Part shown: positions 24,380-34,400 of the stretch, in pieces | How the letters are laid out: every line of letters begins with the position of its first letter | Position numbering within the stretch: position 1 is the stretch's first letter | DNA from: Dokdonella sp. | GTDB taxonomy: Bacteria; Pseudomonadota; Gammaproteobacteria; Xanthomonadales; Rhodanobacteraceae | DNA: 34,476 bases | Assembly: GCF_019634815.1 (NCBI RefSeq) | Contig: NZ_JAHCAP010000030.1 | Coordinates: 1 to 34,476 of the forward strand | Reading direction: 5' to 3' | The notes under the pieces: generated by a model | Database searches by the model: none | Told to the model about the DNA's origin: nothing | The model's input: only the letters and a program-made list of their open reading frames with translations | Translations under genes and position numbers: made by a program

Positions 24380-24703
24380 ATGGCCAACCCGCCAGGAAAA
24401 CCGGATTTCTCCAACGTGCAGGGCGGCAGCGCCTCCTCTGCGCCGCCCCCCGCAGCCAAGGCCGATTTCGGCAACGTACAGGCCGGCTCGGCCAGCACGG
24501 CGCCCGCGCCGGCAGCCACACCCGAGCAAACCTACACGGTCGCCAAGGGCGACACGCTGTCGAAGATTTCCAAGCACTTCTACGGCAGCGCCAACCACTG
24601 GAACGAGATCTTCCAAGCCAATCGTGACCAGCTTTCCAACCCTGACCTCATCAAGCCCGGTCAGGTGCTCAAGATCCCTGCTGCCAAAGCCAAGAACCCC
24701 TAA
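24380..24703 (+). CDS. Small LysM-domain protein
   Basis: This 107-residue protein has a C-terminal LysM domain (about 52-100): [18 protein letters not shown], then IFQANRDQL and [11 protein letters not shown], the standard peptidoglycan-binding repeat. The first 45 residues contain two near-copies of a K-x-DF-x-NVQ-x-GSAS motif, separated by Ala/Pro. No signal peptide is visible, so its location is unclear; YgaU-like cytoplasmic LysM proteins are known. The ATG at 24380 is preceded by GAGGAG. It lies 15 nt before the lipoprotein gene. Confidence 0.88.
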   Translation: MANPPGKPDFSNVQGGSASSAPPPAAKADFGNVQAGSASTAPAPAATPEQTYTVAKGDTLSKISKHFYGSANHWNEIFQANRDQLSNPDLIKPGQVLKIPAAKAKNP

Positions 24704-24718
24704 TTCGGAGCATTCGCA

Positions 24719-25204
24719 ATGACCCAGACACGCACACCCTTTGCCCTCGTCGCCCTCACCGCCGCGCTTGCGCTCGCCGCCTGCGGCAAGAAGGAACAAC
24801 CGGCGCCAGCACCTGCGCCTGCTCCGGCCCCGGCGCCTGCCGCAGCACCTGCTCCGGCACCCGCTCCGGCGCCCGCGCCCGTTGCGGTGGCATCGGTCGA
24901 TCTGGGCACCGCGGTCGATGGCGCTCAGAAGGTCACCACGCCAGCCACGGAGTTTGGCGCCAAGGACACGATCTACGCCGCCGTTTCGACCACCGGCAGC
25001 GCCACCAACGCCGTGCTCAATGCGAAGTGGACGTTCCAGGATGGCCAGACCGTCAACGAGTCGAGCCAGACGATCGCGCCCAATGGCCCGGCCACGACCA
25101 CCTTCCACATCAGCAAGCCCGATGGCTGGCCGGTCGGCAATTACAAAGTCGAGATCATGCTCGACGGCAAGTCGGTGGCGAGCAAGGAGTTCGCGGTGAA
25201 GTAA
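24719..25204 (+). CDS. Ala/Pro-rich lipoprotein
   Basis: This 161-residue protein has a lipoprotein signal ending LALAAC with the acylated Cys at 22. An Ala-Pro repeat (about 28-55) follows, like a spacer crossing peptidoglycan. A C-terminal beta-rich domain (about 60-161) contains NAVLNAKWTFQDGQTVNES and WPVGNYKVEIMLDGKSVASK, resembling small immunoglobulin-like folds. It follows the LysM gene by 15 nt. A two-gene envelope unit closed by the terminator at 25248-25274 is likely. Confidence 0.87.
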   Translation: MTQTRTPFALVALTAALALAACGKKEQPAPAPAPAPAPAPAAAPAPAPAPAPAPVAVASVDLGTAVDGAQKVTTPATEFGAKDTIYAAVSTTGSATNAVLNAKWTFQDGQTVNESSQTIAPNGPATTTFHISKPDGWPVGNYKVEIMLDGKSVASKEFAVK

Positions 25205-25247
25205 GCACCACCCGCGTCGCGCAGCAGTCGCGGCGGCAGTCAGCAAG

Positions 25248-25274
25248 AAGGCGCGGAGCGATCCGCGCCTTTTT
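25248..25274. terminator. Strong intrinsic terminator
   Basis: AAGGCGCGGA-GCGA-TCCGCGCCTT is a perfect 10-bp stem followed by Ts. It lies between the lipoprotein gene and the convergent DegV gene and can serve the plus strand. The AA on its other side is too short for firm minus-strand activity. Confidence 0.9.
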
Positions 25275-25295
25275 CCTTGCCGGCGTGACCGTCGG

Positions 25296-26243
25296 CTACT
25301 GCATCGAGAACTCGTGTTCTTCGGCGGCGAAGCCGACGACCACCGCGCCGGTGCCGACGTTGACCATGCCGGTGACGCTCATCTGGCTTTCGAACATTTC
25401 CACTCCGTGCTCGACACAGGTTCGGCGCAGCTCTGCGTAACCGGGCAGGCTCGCCAGCTCGGCAAGATTGCCGCCATAGCTCACGCACAGCACCGGCGTC
25501 AGCAGCCCGGCGCGCACGCGCCGGGCGGCATGCCCGAACAGGACTTCGCAGCCATGTTCGAAGCCGCGCACCTTGGCGACGGGTCCGGTCTCGCCGCGCA
25601 GGGCACGCAGCACCGGCTTGATGTCGAGCGCGGTGCCGAGCGTGGCCGAAAACCAGCTCACGCTGCGATCGCCGCGTTTTTGCGTGCGTGCGCGCAAGTA
25701 ATGCAGATCACGCGGCAGCATGTAGCCATAGGTCTGGCGCGCGAGCATCTCCAGCCGCTCGCGGATCTGGCCGGGATTGGCACCGGCATTGCGCATGCGC
25801 ACTGCCTCGACCGCAGTAATGCCCTGTGCGGCGAACAGGTTTTCGGTGTCGATCACGCGCATCAGGAACGGTCCGGGCACGCCGGCTGCCTGGCGGATTG
25901 CGCGGTAGTCCTTGAGGATCGAAAAGCTGGCCTTGCTGGCGTTGGCGAAAATGCCGCTGCGTGTGGCGATGATGGTGAGGCAGAACACGCAGTCGTAGTC
26001 GATCACCAGGCGCTCGAGGAACAGCGTGCTGATCTCCTCGACCGAGCACGGTTCGGTTTCTCCGGCATGACTGCGCGCACCGAGGTTCTCGTCGAGGAAG
26101 CGACGGAAACTTTCAGGATCGCGCTGGTCGAGCAAGGTCACGCCGTCCAGATGTACGCGAATCGGCAACACGATCAGGTCGTGCTGGCGGGTGTATTCGA
26201 CCGGCAGATCGCATGCCGCGTCGATGACGATGCCTATGCGCAT
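25296..26243 (-). CDS. DegV family (fatty acid-binding) protein
   Basis: This 315-residue cytosolic protein belongs to the DegV/FakB family, whose members hold a fatty acid in a cleft between two alpha/beta domains. The N-terminal MRIGIVIDAACDLP, then LIVLPIRVHLDG and CLTIIATRSGIFANAS are family features. The C-terminal domain has WFSATLGTALDIKPVL and ends in VGTGAVVVGF. The ATG at 26243 gives the family N-terminus. No FakA-type kinase gene is adjacent, so a fatty-acid kinase partner is not evident here. Confidence 0.9.
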   Translation of the reverse strand: MRIGIVIDAACDLPVEYTRQHDLIVLPIRVHLDGVTLLDQRDPESFRRFLDENLGARSHAGETEPCSVEEISTLFLERLVIDYDCVFCLTIIATRSGIFANASKASFSILKDYRAIRQAAGVPGPFLMRVIDTENLFAAQGITAVEAVRMRNAGANPGQIRERLEMLARQTYGYMLPRDLHYLRARTQKRGDRSVSWFSATLGTALDIKPVLRALRGETGPVAKVRGFEHGCEVLFGHAARRVRAGLLTPVLCVSYGGNLAELASLPGYAELRRTCVEHGVEMFESQMSVTGMVNVGTGAVVVGFAAEEHEFSMQ

Positions 26244-26386
26244 GGCACCCCTGTGTGTCTGCCTCGACGGCCACAAGCTAGCACCGTTTCGGCGTGAATT
26301 TTTTTGCGATGCAGCGTGCGGCCATGCAAGCTTGCGCGCCACCCGCGGGACCGACTTTGCCTGCTGTGCCGAAACCGCGACAATGA

Positions 26387-28702
<2,316 letters not shown>

Positions 28703-28769
28703 CACGCTCGGGCCTGGATAATGCTGGGGCGCCGCCGTAGAGCCCCTGTTTCCGGCCCGGGCCATAGCG

Positions 28770-31481
28770 TCAGTTGCGCTCGCCAAGCGCCACCTTCGCC
28801 GCCTCGATGAGGCGGCTGTCGGAAGCGTCGTGGCCAGCGAGACGGGTAGCACCTTCCCGTAGCAGTGGCGCCGCGCGCTCGAGATCGCCGCGCTGGGCGT
28901 GGATCAGACCGCGCAGCACGTCGATGCGTAGTGGCCACAGACCGTCAGCCTGCACCGATTCGAGCGCTTTCGTGTCGAGACCGTCGATGAGTCTGGACGC
29001 CGTGTCGAGCGCGTGCGCGTCGACCAGCGCAGCCGCCAGCCAGTACGCTGTCGCCTGGCTTTGCGGATTGACCGCCGAAAGTTGCGCGACGAGCCGGTGG
29101 TACGCCTGCTCCAGGCGTGGCACGGCTTCCCGGGTTTGGCCGTTCTCGTAGAACGCTTGGCCGAGGTTGGCGAGCGAAATGTTGGTGAAATTGTGGTCGT
29201 CGCCGAACTTGGCGCGCAGCCCGTCGTAGGCACGCTGGCCGTAATCGATCGCCTTCGGCCAGTCACGGCGTTGCATCGCCACGGAATACAGATCACCCAG
29301 GATCATGAGGTTGCGCGTGTGTTGACCACCCAGCATGCGTACGATCGGTCCTTGCGCTTCGAGCAATTGCGCTTCGGCCTTGTCGAGATGCCCATCCAGC
29401 GTCCAGGTTCGCGCCACCAAGGCACGCGTGAATGCGGCGAGCAGACCGTTACTTTCTTCGCGCGTGCGGATGTCAGTGATCAGCGACTCGCCTTCGTGGC
29501 GCGCATCCTGAAGCCTGCCGGTTTGCGTGAGCGCACCGATCAGGTCCATGCGCAGCGAGTCGAGGAGGTCGGTATTACCAGGTTCGGTCGAGCGCAGCGC
29601 AGCAATCGCCTGTTGGTAGGCGGGAACTGCCGCACCGTAGTCGCCCTGATTCAGCGCGTAGGCCGCGCGCGCGGCGGCCAGCAGATGGATTCGCTTCGGG
29701 TCGAGTGAGTTGCCCACTGCCAGCGCCAGCGCGTCGATCTGCGCCTTGGACTCGCCGAACTTAGACATGCGCGTGAGCAGGCGGGCCAGCAGCGCGCGAG
29801 CGCGCAAGGTATCGAGCGCGTCGTCGCCCAACTGCTGCCGGTACAGGGTAAGCGCGCGACGGGCCTCGTCTTCGGCTTCCGGCAACAGTTCGATGGTGCC
29901 GAAGAGGGCGGCGAGGCTGCTGCGGATCGAGGCCTCGGTCAGCGGTTGTGCGGCGAAGCGCTTGCCGATGCGGTTGTGCGCGGCGAGCAGAACATCGCGC
30001 AACGAAGCGTTCTGGCCCTTGGCCAGCACGAGCGGGTTTGAGCGGCCGATCAAATCTTCGTTGAGGAAGCGGTTGATTGCTGAAGCGCGCTGCAGCTGGC
30101 TTTGCGCGTCGTAGCGGGCATCGAGCGCTGAGCGGTAGAGCAGCAGCACGGCGAGCAGGCCACAGAGTAGGGTCCCCAGCAGCGCGACGAGGTATGGGCG
30201 GCGCGCGCGACTGCGGGCGAGCGCCATCCGTGCGCGGCGCGCTTCGGCTTCGTGTACCTGCGCCACGCGCGCAGCCTCGCGCCGCGTGTCACCTGCGCGC
30301 AAGCGCGCCGCGAATTCGGCAGCGCTGGCGAGGCGGTGGTGCGGGTCGCCGTCAGTCGCCGCACCGATGTCCTCTTGCAGGAGCGCGTCATCTATGTCTC
30401 GCTCCCAGCCCGGCGTCATCGGTCGCGCGAGGTCGCCAGCGAGTAACTGGTAGAGCAGGATCCCAAGCGCGAACACGTCGGCCTGTGCGGTCGGTGACTG
30501 CCCAGAGAAGGCCTCCGGCGCAAGGTACAGTGGCGTGCCCGAGTTCGAGTCGGCGACGATACTCCGCGTGATGGTGAGGTCGAACTGGGTAATGCCCAGG
30601 TCGTCCAACCGCGCCGGGTCGATCAGGCGGCCACTGCCGAAATCGGTGAGGCGCACGTGCCAGCCTTCGCGTTCGCGCGAGACGAGCACGTTGGCGGGCT
30701 TGAGGTCCTTGTGCAGCACCCCGACTGCATGCGCAGTGGCGACTGCGTCAATGATCTGCAGGAACAACGTAATGCGCTCGTGCGCAGGCATCGCGGCGAG
30801 ATGCTCGCGCGACCAATCCAGAAGATTTTCGCCACCGTAACCGCATTCGAGGAAAAACGGCGGTTGTTCGAAGTTCCAGTCGACGAGCTCGACGAAGCCT
30901 GCATCGTTGCCGGCGCTTTCATGCAGTACCCGCAGCAGCGTCGCCTCGCGCTTGAGCGCGCGTAATGGTTTGCCGCCGCCAGCGAACTTGAAGACACGCA
31001 ACGCATGCGTACGCGGCTGTTCGGCCAGCCAGACCTCGCCGTCGCGGCGCGACCCGAGCTGGCGGCGCAGCACGAAGTGGTTGCGCCCGGGCACGGTGTC
31101 GCCCGCAGCAAGTTCGAGGTGGCTAACGATGCGGTTGCTGACCGCAGTGCGCAACACCGGTCCGACCAGCCGATAGCCGACGCGAGCCTGTGTAATCAAC
31201 TGCTCGGCATTGCTCTCGCCGAGCGCCCGCCGCAGCTTGACAATGGCATTGGGAAGGACCTTGTCGACCGTGATGCGCCCGGCCCATACCTCGCGTAGCA
31301 GCTCCTCCTTCGTCACCACCTCGTCGGCGTGACGCAGCAGATGGAGGAGTACCCCAAGCGCACGGTTCTCGACCTCGATCCGCAGACCTGACACACGTAG
31401 CTCGAATTTGCTCTCGTCGAATTCGGCACTGCCGAAGCGATAGAGGTAACAGTGCGAATCAGGGCGTTCGGGATCTCGCAT
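28770..31481 (-). CDS. Winged-helix/Ser-Thr kinase/transmembrane/TPR regulator
   Basis: This 903-residue fusion begins with an OmpR/CadC-type winged helix (about 14-106; NRALGVLLHLLRHADEVVTK, then ITQARVGYRLVGP). A Hanks-type protein kinase domain follows (136-395): a degenerate glycine loop LGSRRDGEVWLA, Lys165, catalytic HKDLKPAN (D259), DFG (D280-G282) and APE (321-323). A membrane helix spans 430-449. The last 450 residues are helical TPR-like repeats, predicted outside the cytoplasm. The layout resembles a receptor that joins an envelope sensor to phosphorylation and DNA binding. The ATG at 31481 is preferred because upstream sequence is not winged-helix-like; its ribosome-binding site is weak. 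It is divergent from the secreted repeat protein, 287 bp away. Confidence 0.9.
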   Translation of the reverse strand: MRDPERPDSHCYLYRFGSAEFDESKFELRVSGLRIEVENRALGVLLHLLRHADEVVTKEELLREVWAGRITVDKVLPNAIVKLRRALGESNAEQLITQARVGYRLVGPVLRTAVSNRIVSHLELAAGDTVPGRNHFVLRRQLGSRRDGEVWLAEQPRTHALRVFKFAGGGKPLRALKREATLLRVLHESAGNDAGFVELVDWNFEQPPFFLECGYGGENLLDWSREHLAAMPAHERITLFLQIIDAVATAHAVGVLHKDLKPANVLVSREREGWHVRLTDFGSGRLIDPARLDDLGITQFDLTITRSIVADSNSGTPLYLAPEAFSGQSPTAQADVFALGILLYQLLAGDLARPMTPGWERDIDDALLQEDIGAATDGDPHHRLASAAEFAARLRAGDTRREAARVAQVHEAEARRARMALARSRARRPYLVALLGTLLCGLLAVLLLYRSALDARYDAQSQLQRASAINRFLNEDLIGRSNPLVLAKGQNASLRDVLLAAHNRIGKRFAAQPLTEASIRSSLAALFGTIELLPEAEDEARRALTLYRQQLGDDALDTLRARALLARLLTRMSKFGESKAQIDALALAVGNSLDPKRIHLLAAARAAYALNQGDYGAAVPAYQQAIAALRSTEPGNTDLLDSLRMDLIGALTQTGRLQDARHEGESLITDIRTREESNGLLAAFTRALVARTWTLDGHLDKAEAQLLEAQGPIVRMLGGQHTRNLMILGDLYSVAMQRRDWPKAIDYGQRAYDGLRAKFGDDHNFTNISLANLGQAFYENGQTREAVPRLEQAYHRLVAQLSAVNPQSQATAYWLAAALVDAHALDTASRLIDGLDTKALESVQADGLWPLRIDVLRGLIHAQRGDLERAAPLLREGATRLAGHDASDSRLIEAAKVALGERN

Positions 31482-31768
31482 ACGGTCGCAGGATGGAATC
31501 GTTGGCAAACGGACCCGGCGCGCGGGGATACGACGGGGCCGCAGCCTACCCGAACGGTGGCATGCATGCTGCCGAATTCGTGAGAGCGGTTGTGAAATCG
31601 CCAGGCGTTGACGATCCGTTACCAAACCGTGGTGCCGATGTGTCCCGCCAAGCATCGCTTTCGCCTACGCTCCGCCGCCCCGCTGTGAACAACTTGTCGT
31701 CGCGCGGTGATGCGGCGTGACCCATGCGCCGATGTCGCATTCTCAATTGCCATCAAGGAGCCACCAAG

Positions 31769-33394
31769 ATGAATGAACGCCCCGCCCTACTGAGTCTTGC
31801 AGTCGCCATGGCAGTCGTCGCCGGATCGCCTGTCGGCGCACAAACCGTCTCTTGGCGAGCCGTGATTGGCGTCAATCCTGGAGTCGCAGGGCCCGGTCTG
31901 CCGGGCACCGCGCGCAGCTATAGTGACGTCATCCTCGGTGACGCCGGTACCGGTCACGTCGGCGTGCGCATGACCATGTCGGGCGCCTCTGGCTACTGGG
32001 CTTTTCGGCAGGGTACTTGGGCGCAATATCTGAAGAACGGCGTTACCGGCGCACTCGGCCCGGGCCGCACGGGCGGCGAAAGCACACACGTGTTCCTCGA
32101 CTACAAGACCGGTTACGGTGCGGCCGGTTTCGACGGCCAGCGCGTGTTCGTCGCCAAGGCGGGCGATCCGAACAACATCGTAAGTGCAACCTGGGGCGTG
32201 TGGCGCTGGGACCAACAGAAAAACGTAGAGATAGTGCGCGCGCTCACGGACGGCGCGCTCGGCCCGGGCATGGGCTCGGACTGGACCTACGCCCAGAACG
32301 TGTCCTTCGGCGTCCTGCCGATGAACGGCGGCAGGGTGCTCGTCAATGCCGATGTGACCTCGCCGACCGGACTGGTCAATCGCTTGCTCGTGCAGGCACT
32401 GCCGGGTCAGGTAAACCAACCGTGCATGATGCGCAACGCGATCACGCGTGATCTGGCGCCTAATCTCAGCACTGGTGACATGTTCAATACGGCATGGGAC
32501 GTGGGCTCGCTGGCAGTGACGCCGGGAAATCGGGTCTACGGAGCGTTCTCCGCCAGTAGCGGCTCCGGAATCTGGGAAGTGTGTGGCGGCGCGCCCCGGC
32601 CGCTCGCGGCGAGTGGTCGAACTGGAACGCTCGGTCCCGATATCGGTATTCCCACAGCGACGTTTTCCGGAAATTTTGGCGCCCCGAGACCCGGCGTGGA
32701 AAATCATGTCAACTTCTTCGCCAGCTACCGCCCGGCTGCAGGCGAGTCCAGTCGCACGGCCCTGTTCTGGAACGATGGTGCGGGAAATCGCCCGCTGGCG
32801 ATGAACGATGCAGCCGGCGCCTTCGGACCGCACTGGCTCGACGCGACATGGAGCTCGTTCGATACCGGCTCACTGACCTCTGCCGGTGAGTGGAGCGCGT
32901 TCATTGCGACTGTGCGCACCGGCGACGGCGGCACACCGGACGGTTTGTGGCGCGTCAAGGCAGGTGAAGCGCCTGAGCTGGTCGCGCTGTTCGGCCTTGC
33001 CGGCGCGTATGGCCCAGAGCCAGGAAGTACATGGTCGAGCATGCGCGCACATGCAGTCCTGTCCAATGGCGACATCCTTGCTTTCGCGCGCACCAATCAA
33101 AACAGTGAATACGCATTATGGTTACTCAAGCGTGGCGCCGCGCCACGTCGCATCCTCGCCGCTGGGCAAAGTGTATTGATTCCGACAGCGTCGGGGGTCG
33201 TCGTCGATACAGTGGCGAGCTTCGACATTGACGATTCCGGTCCCGCGCTCTACGGTGGTGGCACGGACTCGTGGATCGGCGCCGACGGCAGCGTGCTCGT
33301 GCAGATCAATGCGGCAACCCACGGCAATGTTCGTGCCACGGCGATTCCTTCTAACCCCGTCGACCTCATCTTCAGGAACGGCTTCGACAACTGA
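31769..33394 (+). CDS. Secreted tandem-repeat protein with NGFDN C-terminal tail
   Basis: This 541-residue protein has a signal peptide (about 1-24, ending GAQ). Its body consists of about seven repeats of roughly 60 residues with the pattern LW...G..P..LA..G..GALGPG....TW. Clear instances are at 94-102, 162-172, 286-294, 350-361 and 412-422, with a degenerate one near 228. The pattern recalls the NxxGxxAF tandem-repeat (choice-of-anchor) proteins and suggests a beta-propeller. The end VDLIFRNGFDN resembles short aromatic tails seen on many exported Xanthomonadales proteins; a sorting role is inference. AAGGAG lies 8 nt before the ATG. Its divergent neighbour encodes the winged-helix kinase. 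Confidence 0.85.
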   Translation: MNERPALLSLAVAMAVVAGSPVGAQTVSWRAVIGVNPGVAGPGLPGTARSYSDVILGDAGTGHVGVRMTMSGASGYWAFRQGTWAQYLKNGVTGALGPGRTGGESTHVFLDYKTGYGAAGFDGQRVFVAKAGDPNNIVSATWGVWRWDQQKNVEIVRALTDGALGPGMGSDWTYAQNVSFGVLPMNGGRVLVNADVTSPTGLVNRLLVQALPGQVNQPCMMRNAITRDLAPNLSTGDMFNTAWDVGSLAVTPGNRVYGAFSASSGSGIWEVCGGAPRPLAASGRTGTLGPDIGIPTATFSGNFGAPRPGVENHVNFFASYRPAAGESSRTALFWNDGAGNRPLAMNDAAGAFGPHWLDATWSSFDTGSLTSAGEWSAFIATVRTGDGGTPDGLWRVKAGEAPELVALFGLAGAYGPEPGSTWSSMRAHAVLSNGDILAFARTNQNSEYALWLLKRGAAPRRILAAGQSVLIPTASGVVVDTVASFDIDDSGPALYGGGTDSWIGADGSVLVQINAATHGNVRATAIPSNPVDLIFRNGFDN

Positions 33395-33438
33395 GAGGCG
33401 ACCGCTTTCACGAGAGCAGCCAGAAATGGAGCCGCGCC

Positions 33439-33458
33439 GTCGGCTGAAGCCGGCTTTT
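33439..33458 (+). terminator. Probable intrinsic terminator after the secreted repeat protein
   Basis: GTCGGC-TGAA-GCCGGC forms a 6-bp stem (one G-T pair) followed by TTTT, 45 nt after the stop. Sequence composition shifts toward lower GC just downstream. Confidence 0.7.
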
Positions 33459-33534
33459 CGTTCAATTACGAACGGCACTCCACTTCGATCCTGGTGTTGC
33501 TTACGCTGTCGATCATCAAGGTGAATCAAGCCAT

Positions 33535-34029
33535 ATGTCCGAACTTGAAAATATTGCAATTCCTACAAAGGTCAAGCTCAGCGTGCTTTGGACATGTACG
33601 GTCCTGTGCTACCTGTACTGCGACTACTTTGAGCTTTACGTTCCAGGAAAGCTACGTGATTTGCTTAATGGGCAGGTCGGCCCATTCGGGGAAGTCACTC
33701 AAGCCAACCTGCTAGGTATGGGGATAATGCTCATTGTTCCATGTCTAATGGTTGCGGCGAGCATTTTCCTCAGATCTGACTTATGTCGTTGGCTCAACAT
33801 CTTGATTGCAACTGCCTACACTGCCCTCATGGGCCTCATCGCGGTGACGGTAACCTGGTATTTTTACAAGATATACGCTGTCGCAGAGATTGCCCTGACC
33901 TTGGCTATCGTGTTTACTGCTTGGAGGTGGCCACGCCAATCGGCGACCACCGAGTATAGTGTTCAAGCGCGACTTTCCACCCCGATGCGAGGCGAGGGTG
34001 CGCCGTCCGCCAATCGGCCACCCAAGTGA
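33535..34029 (+). CDS. DUF6326-like membrane protein (probable integron cassette gene)
   Basis: This 164-residue protein has four hydrophobic helices (about 15-30, 58-80, 85-108, 112-130). Its N-terminus, IPTKVKLSVLWTCTVLCYLY followed by CDYFELYVPGKLRDLL, closely fits DUF6326 proteins; no function is established that I can name. Codon use and base composition differ from the rest of the window: more A/T at third positions, with Tyr, Ile and Asn codons such as AAT and ATT. The ATG lacks a good ribosome-binding site. An attC site lies 285 nt downstream of the stop. Capture as a gene cassette is inferred; no attC or attI is seen on its left side. Confidence 0.82.
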   Translation: MSELENIAIPTKVKLSVLWTCTVLCYLYCDYFELYVPGKLRDLLNGQVGPFGEVTQANLLGMGIMLIVPCLMVAASIFLRSDLCRWLNILIATAYTALMGLIAVTVTWYFYKIYAVAEIALTLAIVFTAWRWPRQSATTEYSVQARLSTPMRGEGAPSANRPPK

Positions 34030-34129
34030 TTGAGGCGTGCAAAAGGTGGCGTCGGAATGCTGCGCTTGGGCGCTTCGGAAGAATCAAGGGTGGCGGATTC
34101 AACTCCGAAGTGCACCACTACGCTGAAGG

Positions 34130-34154
34130 ACGCCTCGAGTTTCGCTTGAGGCGT
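34130..34154. repeat. Hairpin and 13-bp direct repeat before the MITE
   Basis: ACGCCTC (34130-34136) pairs with GAGGCGT (34148-34154). The right arm is part of TTGAGGCGTGCAA at 34146-34158, which also occurs at 34030-34042 just after the DUF6326 stop. No gene is supported in 34030-34163. Confidence 0.6.
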
Positions 34155-34163
34155 GCAATATCC

Positions 34164-34319
34164 TAACAGGGTGCTGAAAAACCCACGCGGTAGAGATTTC
34201 AGTCGAAATTGCATCACCGTCGCACTTGTCGTGATCAATAAAATCAGTGTCTTGCAATAACCGACTGCTTCGTTTTTTTGTGGATTGAGTCAGAAATCGA
34301 CTTTTTCAGCACCCTGTTA
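34164..34319. mobile_element. MITE-like element inserted at the edge of attC
   Basis: TAACAGGGTGCTGAAAAA (34164-34181) and its exact reverse complement (34302-34319) enclose about 120 bp of AT-rich sequence without a gene. The simplest reading is an element of 152 bp (34166-34317) with perfect 16-bp terminal inverted repeats starting ACAGGG, flanked by a TA duplication (34164-34165 and 34318-34319). That is typical of IS630/Tc1-mariner-type transposition. Removing the element and one TA restores CCTAACAAGTCG, the left end of the attC. The family of the parent transposase cannot be named from the sequence. Confidence 0.8.
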
Positions 34320-34386
34320 ACAAGTCGCTGCAGCCGACCGTCATCCCGCTACGCGGGCTGTCGGCGGCTGAGCTCCGGCGTTATAC
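34315..34386 (+). other. Integron attC recombination site
   Basis: The site runs from TTAAC (left R box, partly replaced by the MITE end) to the right R box GTTATAC at 34380-34386. GCCGAC (34333-34338) pairs with GTCGGC (34360-34365), and GCT (34327-34329) with AGC (34371-34373), leaving G34330 unpaired. The variable end is the hairpin CCCGC-TAC-GCGGG (34345-34357). AACAAGTCG at the left and GGCGTTAT at the right are typical of attC sites in Xanthomonas-like integrons. No integrase is in the window. Confidence 0.8.
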
Positions 34387-34400
34387 GGCAAGGAGGATTC

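Noticed and set aside
24800..24890. Ala-Pro repeat in DNA as a possible tandem-repeat element
   Set aside because: It is a coding low-complexity spacer in the lipoprotein; imperfect codon repeats explain it.
33395..33534. Left attC or attI of the DUF6326 cassette
   Set aside because: No R-box pair or attC-like fold was found; only a terminator hairpin and lower-GC leader sequence are present.
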